A stretch of DNA of 21,537 nucleotides from an uncultured Rhodovulum sp. (GTDB lineage Bacteria; Pseudomonadota; Alphaproteobacteria; Rhodobacterales; Rhodobacteraceae). The notes under the pieces are model-generated. The model had not been told where the DNA came from and did not search any database. It saw only the letters and a program-made list of their open reading frames with translations. Both the position numbers and the translations under genes were made by a program. Shown in pieces: positions 17,547-21,537 of the stretch (within the stretch, counting starts at the first letter, position 1; the number at the start of each line of letters is the position of its first letter). The DNA lies in contig CAMIMK010000014.1 of assembly GCA_946221765.1 (NCBI GenBank), forward strand, positions 1-21,537, in the 5' to 3' direction.

Positions 17547-18503
17547 ATGGGCGGGAAACCGGTGGTCGGATTCGTCGGCGTCGGCCTGATGGGCTGGGGC
17601 ATGGCCAGGAATGCCGTGGAGAAGGGCTGGCCCCTCTGCGTCGTGGCACATCGCAAGCGCGAGGCCATCGACGATCTCGTCGCCCGCGGCGCCCGGGAAT
17701 GCGCCGATCTGGAGGAACTCGGCGCCGCGGTCGATGTCGTGGTCCTCTGCGTCACCGGCTCGCCCGAGGTCGAGGCGGCGCTGGCCCGGATCCTGCCGGT
17801 GGCCCGGCCGGGCCTGACGGTGATCGACAGCTCCACCTCCGACCCGGAGGTCACGGCCCGGCTGGCCGCGCGGCTGGCCGGGCAGGGCGCGACCCTGATC
17901 GACGCGCCGCTCTCCCGCACGCCCGCGCATGCGTGGGACGGCGAGCTCACCACCTATGTCAGCGGGCCGGCCGAGGTGGTCACGCGCTGGCAGCCGCTGC
18001 TGGAGTCCTGGGCGAGCACGGTCATCCCGGTGGCGGGCCCCACCGGCACCGCCCATGCGCTGAAGCTCGCGAACAACCTCGTCTCCATCGGCTATGCGGC
18101 GCTCTGGGCCGAATGCTACGCCATGGTCGCGCGCATCGGCGCCGATCCGGCCACCTTCCACGCGATCGTCTCGGCCTCGGGGATGAACTGCGGCAACTTC
18201 CAGAGCTTCTCGCGCTATGTGCTGGAGGGCGACGCGACCGCCCATCGCTTCGCGCTGTCGAACGCGCTGAAGGATATCGGCTACTACACGCGGATGGCCG
18301 ACCGGGCCGGCGCGGCCACGCTGATGTCGGATGCGGCGCTCCAGATGCTGAAGGTGGGGCAGGCGCTCGGCTTCGGTGACCGCTTCCTGCCCGAACTTGC
18401 CGATGTCGCCCTGACGCTGAATGGCGAGGGTCCGCTCGAGTTCTCCCGAAAGTCCGCCCCGACCCCCGATGCAGCCCTTGACGCGGCCCCGACCCCCGAC
18501 TAG
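17547..18503 (+). CDS. NAD(P)-dependent beta-hydroxyacid dehydrogenase family protein
   Basis: The 318-residue product has the family's N-terminal dinucleotide site GFVGVGLMG (8-16), VIDSSTSDP (92-100), the catalytic lysine in KLANNLVS (Lys173) and the helical C-terminal domain with ALKDIGYY. The substrate-binding motif, DAPVSGG in 3-hydroxyisobutyrate and tartronate-semialdehyde reductases, is DAPLSRTP here (119-126). This is closer to the GRTS version of E. coli YihU (sulfolactaldehyde reductase). The substrate is therefore likely to differ from that of GarR or MmsB. The ribosome site GGGGAGGG lies ten bases before ATG 17547. The last residues APTPDAALDAAPTPD come from a 30-bp spaced DNA repeat. 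Confidence 0.92.
   Translation: MGGKPVVGFVGVGLMGWGMARNAVEKGWPLCVVAHRKREAIDDLVARGARECADLEELGAAVDVVVLCVTGSPEVEAALARILPVARPGLTVIDSSTSDPEVTARLAARLAGQGATLIDAPLSRTPAHAWDGELTTYVSGPAEVVTRWQPLLESWASTVIPVAGPTGTAHALKLANNLVSIGYAALWAECYAMVARIGADPATFHAIVSASGMNCGNFQSFSRYVLEGDATAHRFALSNALKDIGYYTRMADRAGAATLMSDAALQMLKVGQALGFGDRFLPELADVALTLNGEGPLEFSRKSAPTPDAALDAAPTPD
18456..18499. repeat. direct repeat at the 3' end of the beta-hydroxyacid dehydrogenase gene
   Basis: GCCCCGACCCCCGA occurs at 18456-18469 and again at 18486-18499, a period of 30 bp. In frame it gives the repeated APTPD. It extends the protein past the usual family end, so a slippage or duplication event near the stop codon is likely. Confidence 0.75.
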
Positions 18504-18517
18504 ACAGCGCCCCGCGT

Positions 18518-18594
18518 GGCGGAGTAGCTCAGCTGGTTAGAGCAGCGGAATCATAATCCGCGTGTCGGGGGTTCAAGTCCCTCCTCCGCTACCA
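18518..18594 (+). tRNA. tRNA-Met(CAT), elongator type
   Basis: The acceptor GGCGGAG pairs with CTCCGCT (a G-T at the first pair). The anticodon arm is GCGGA-ATCATAA-TCCGC with anticodon CAT, the T arm follows TCGGGGG-TTCAAGT-CCC, the discriminator is A and CCA is encoded. The stem lacks the three stacked G-C pairs of initiator tRNA, so it is not fMet. A tRNA-Ile with modified C34 (anticodon CAT) cannot be fully excluded from sequence. Confidence 0.93.
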
Positions 18595-18624
18595 ATCAAG
18601 CTATTGACATGGCTTTTGATTTTA
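18594..18624 (+). terminator. possible weak terminator after tRNA-Met
   Basis: AATCAAGC (18594-18601) can pair with GCTTTTGATT (18612-18621) around a bulged TT, followed by TTT. The stem is AT-rich and imperfect, so this is a tentative call. Confidence 0.3.
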
Positions 18625-18784
18625 CCGCGCCTCATACCAGTCGGTCCCCTTCGGTGGTCCGGGACCGCGCCAGCGGTTCGGCGACCGGGCCTCACGCGGG
18701 CACCGGTGGCGGGCTTCGGGATCTGGTGCTTTCCGCCAGAGGCCTCCGGACGCGGGTGCGGCAGTCTTCTGGCGGCCTGCCGGG

Positions 18785-18991
18785 TCAGTCCTCTGACCAG
18801 GGCTCCAGCCGGTGGTAGATGGCGGCGCAGGCAAGGGCGACGGTGAGCGGGATCGGCGAGGGCTGGCCACCGATCCGGTGGGCACGCTCATAGTTCTCGA
18901 TGGTGCCGCGGCTGAGGTCGAGAACTTCGGCTGCACCCCGCTGCGAAAAACCCATCTCCGCGCGCCATGCTTTGAAATCGTCTGCGGTCAT
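18785..18991 (-). CDS. small helix-turn-helix (XRE-like) DNA-binding protein
   Basis: The 68-residue product is almost entirely a helix-turn-helix domain: ADDFKAWRAEMGFSQRGAAE as helix 1 and the start of helix 2, then VLDLSRGTIENYERAHR as turn and recognition helix, followed by a basic-to-hydrophobic end PLTVALACAAIYHRLEPW. Such one-domain regulators are frequent in Rhodobacterales, often beside tRNA genes or phage remnants. The start is ATG 18991, with GGGGA about nine bases upstream. It is convergent with tRNA-Met. An imperfect inverted repeat at 19071-19114 could be its operator. The target genes are unknown. Confidence 0.85.
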   Translation of the reverse strand: MTADDFKAWRAEMGFSQRGAAEVLDLSRGTIENYERAHRIGGQPSPIPLTVALACAAIYHRLEPWSED

Positions 18992-19070
18992 GATATGTCC
19001 CCGGGAGGTGAGGAACGATCTCCGATCCGGTGGGAGCCGGGCTTTCGCCCGACCCCCGTCTTCTTAGAGG

Positions 19071-19114
19071 CTGATAGTCAGGGTGATCCTGCAAGACCCT
19101 ATCCTGACCGTCAG
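19071..19114. repeat. imperfect inverted repeat upstream of the HTH gene
   Basis: CTGATAGTCAGG (19071-19082) faces CCTGACCGTCAG (19103-19114), with 10 of 12 positions complementary across a 20-nt loop. It lies about 80 bp upstream of the HTH start, in a locally less GC-rich stretch. It could be an operator or an RNA hairpin. Confidence 0.5.
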
Positions 19115-19724
19115 CGTAAGCCGGATCTTCCAGCGTTCCTCACCTCGTTTCTTTGCCGGGCACCAGTGCCCGGTGGCCTTGACGCCCCACTCATTCGGGT
19201 TGCGCAGGCAAAAAGCACCTACGAAATAAGGGTTTCGTTAAGGCGACGCGCGCGTCCGGAGAAGCTCGGCCGCCTGGTCGAGGCATCGCGTGGTCGTGGC
19301 CGGGTTCGCCTTCCCGTCTGTCGCGCCACCCATCCTGCGGGTCCTACCTTGCGACCGGAGCCTGTGCGGGGCGGGGGACTCCCGGGCGATCGCTGCTGGG
19401 ATCGTACCGCCGGACCCGCCCGGATCGCGTGGTTCCCGGTCAGGGGAGGGGTCCACGATGTCCGGTGGCGGGTGCATCCGGCGCGGGAAACGGAGCCGCA
19501 GGGCAAGACGCTGTCGGCCCGCACCCCGGCGGTGGGCGGCCGGTGCAACGGCGGTCCGCCCGATGCCCTCGTCGCGCATCGCCGGGGTCGTGAAGGCTCG
19601 GGACCGGCCGCGACAAGCCGCGCTTCGCCAAGTTGTCCGGGCCAGAACTTGGCCTGTCCGCGAAGCATTCCGGTCCACGACAGGGCCGCGAAAAGGCCGC
19701 AACAGCGGTCATTTCTGCAGCCAA
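19115..19724. other. gene-free stretch of about 600 bp
   Basis: This space between the HTH gene and the helicase promoter holds only frames rich in R, P, G and S that read equally poorly on both strands. One short perfect hairpin, CCGGGCA-CCAG-TGCCCGG, lies at 19156-19173, without a T run. I recognise no gene, RNA or mobile element. Confidence 0.5.
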
Positions 19725-19754
19725 TTGACTTTGCGTGCGAAATGGCGCTATATT
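19725..19754 (+). promoter_or_regulatory. sigma-70-type promoter of the RNA helicase gene
   Basis: TTGACT (19725-19730), an 18-bp spacer and TATATT (19749-19754) stand out from GC-rich surroundings. The -10 box is the centre of a dyad GGCGC-TATATT-GCGCC (19744-19759). Transcription from about 19761 would leave an untranslated leader of about 84 nt. Confidence 0.65.
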
Positions 19755-19844
19755 GCGCCGCAGAATGAAGGGGGCCAATCCGGGACCCCGGGGCCGCGTT
19801 CGTCGCCAGCGGCCACTACACCGCCCGACAACAACGCAGGATTC

Positions 19845-21537
<1,693 letters not shown>

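Noticed and set aside
18812..19768. A 318-residue plus-strand frame across the HTH gene and the following spacer
   Set aside because: It overlaps the HTH gene antisense and the helicase promoter, and its composition is not protein-like.

Overview
The window is a GC-rich chromosomal segment (clearly above 60% GC by eye), with Rhodobacterales-like gene content and style. It has many short overlapping operons, GGAGG-type ribosome sites, alphaproteobacterial tRNA sequences and sites resembling the CtrA motif. The taxonomic assignment is inferred from gene families and composition, not from a database search.

Layout. 1-2009: the tail of an unknown gene, then a minus-strand pair made of a DMT/EamA membrane transporter and a short-chain dehydrogenase. 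2115-6758: a segment bounded by two tRNA-Arg genes (ACG on plus, CCG on minus) whose 3' ends both face inward. It holds a PEP mutase/isocitrate lyase-family enzyme, a broken TopAI (YjhX) toxin gene followed by an intact YjhQ-like acetyltransferase, and a complete hipBA toxin-antitoxin operon with three evenly phased operators. 6749-12132: a minus-strand oligopeptide ABC transporter operon (oppA, oppB, oppC and one double ATPase in place of oppD plus oppF). Its last stop codon lies inside the tRNA-Arg(CCG) gene. 12291-14197: an uncharacterised protein, an antibiotic-biosynthesis-monooxygenase domain protein and an outer-membrane beta-barrel-like protein. Near-identical CtrA-like sites sit upstream of the first and the last. 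14403-18503: central metabolism, with a ROK fructokinase, an inositol-monophosphatase-family phosphatase, a D-2-hydroxyacid dehydrogenase and a divergent beta-hydroxyacid dehydrogenase. 18518-18991: tRNA-Met(CAT) and a 68-residue HTH protein. 19845-end: a DEAD-box RNA helicase of the RhlE type with a long repetitive C-terminal tail, cut off by the window edge.

How the genes work together. The opp genes form one import system: binding protein, two permeases and an ATPase, with overlapping or nearly abutting reading frames. The fructokinase and the phosphatase are on the same strand and may form a small sugar or sugar-phosphate unit. The two hydroxyacid dehydrogenases share a divergent promoter region. 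The tRNA-bounded segment looks like an accessory toxin-antitoxin locus in which one module has decayed and another is intact.

The points most worth a second look are the overlap of the transporter stop codon with the tRNA, the three 27-bp-phased hipBA operators, and the degraded TopAI toxin beside its apparently intact partner. I found no CRISPR array, insertion sequence, integrase or obviously new multi-gene system.
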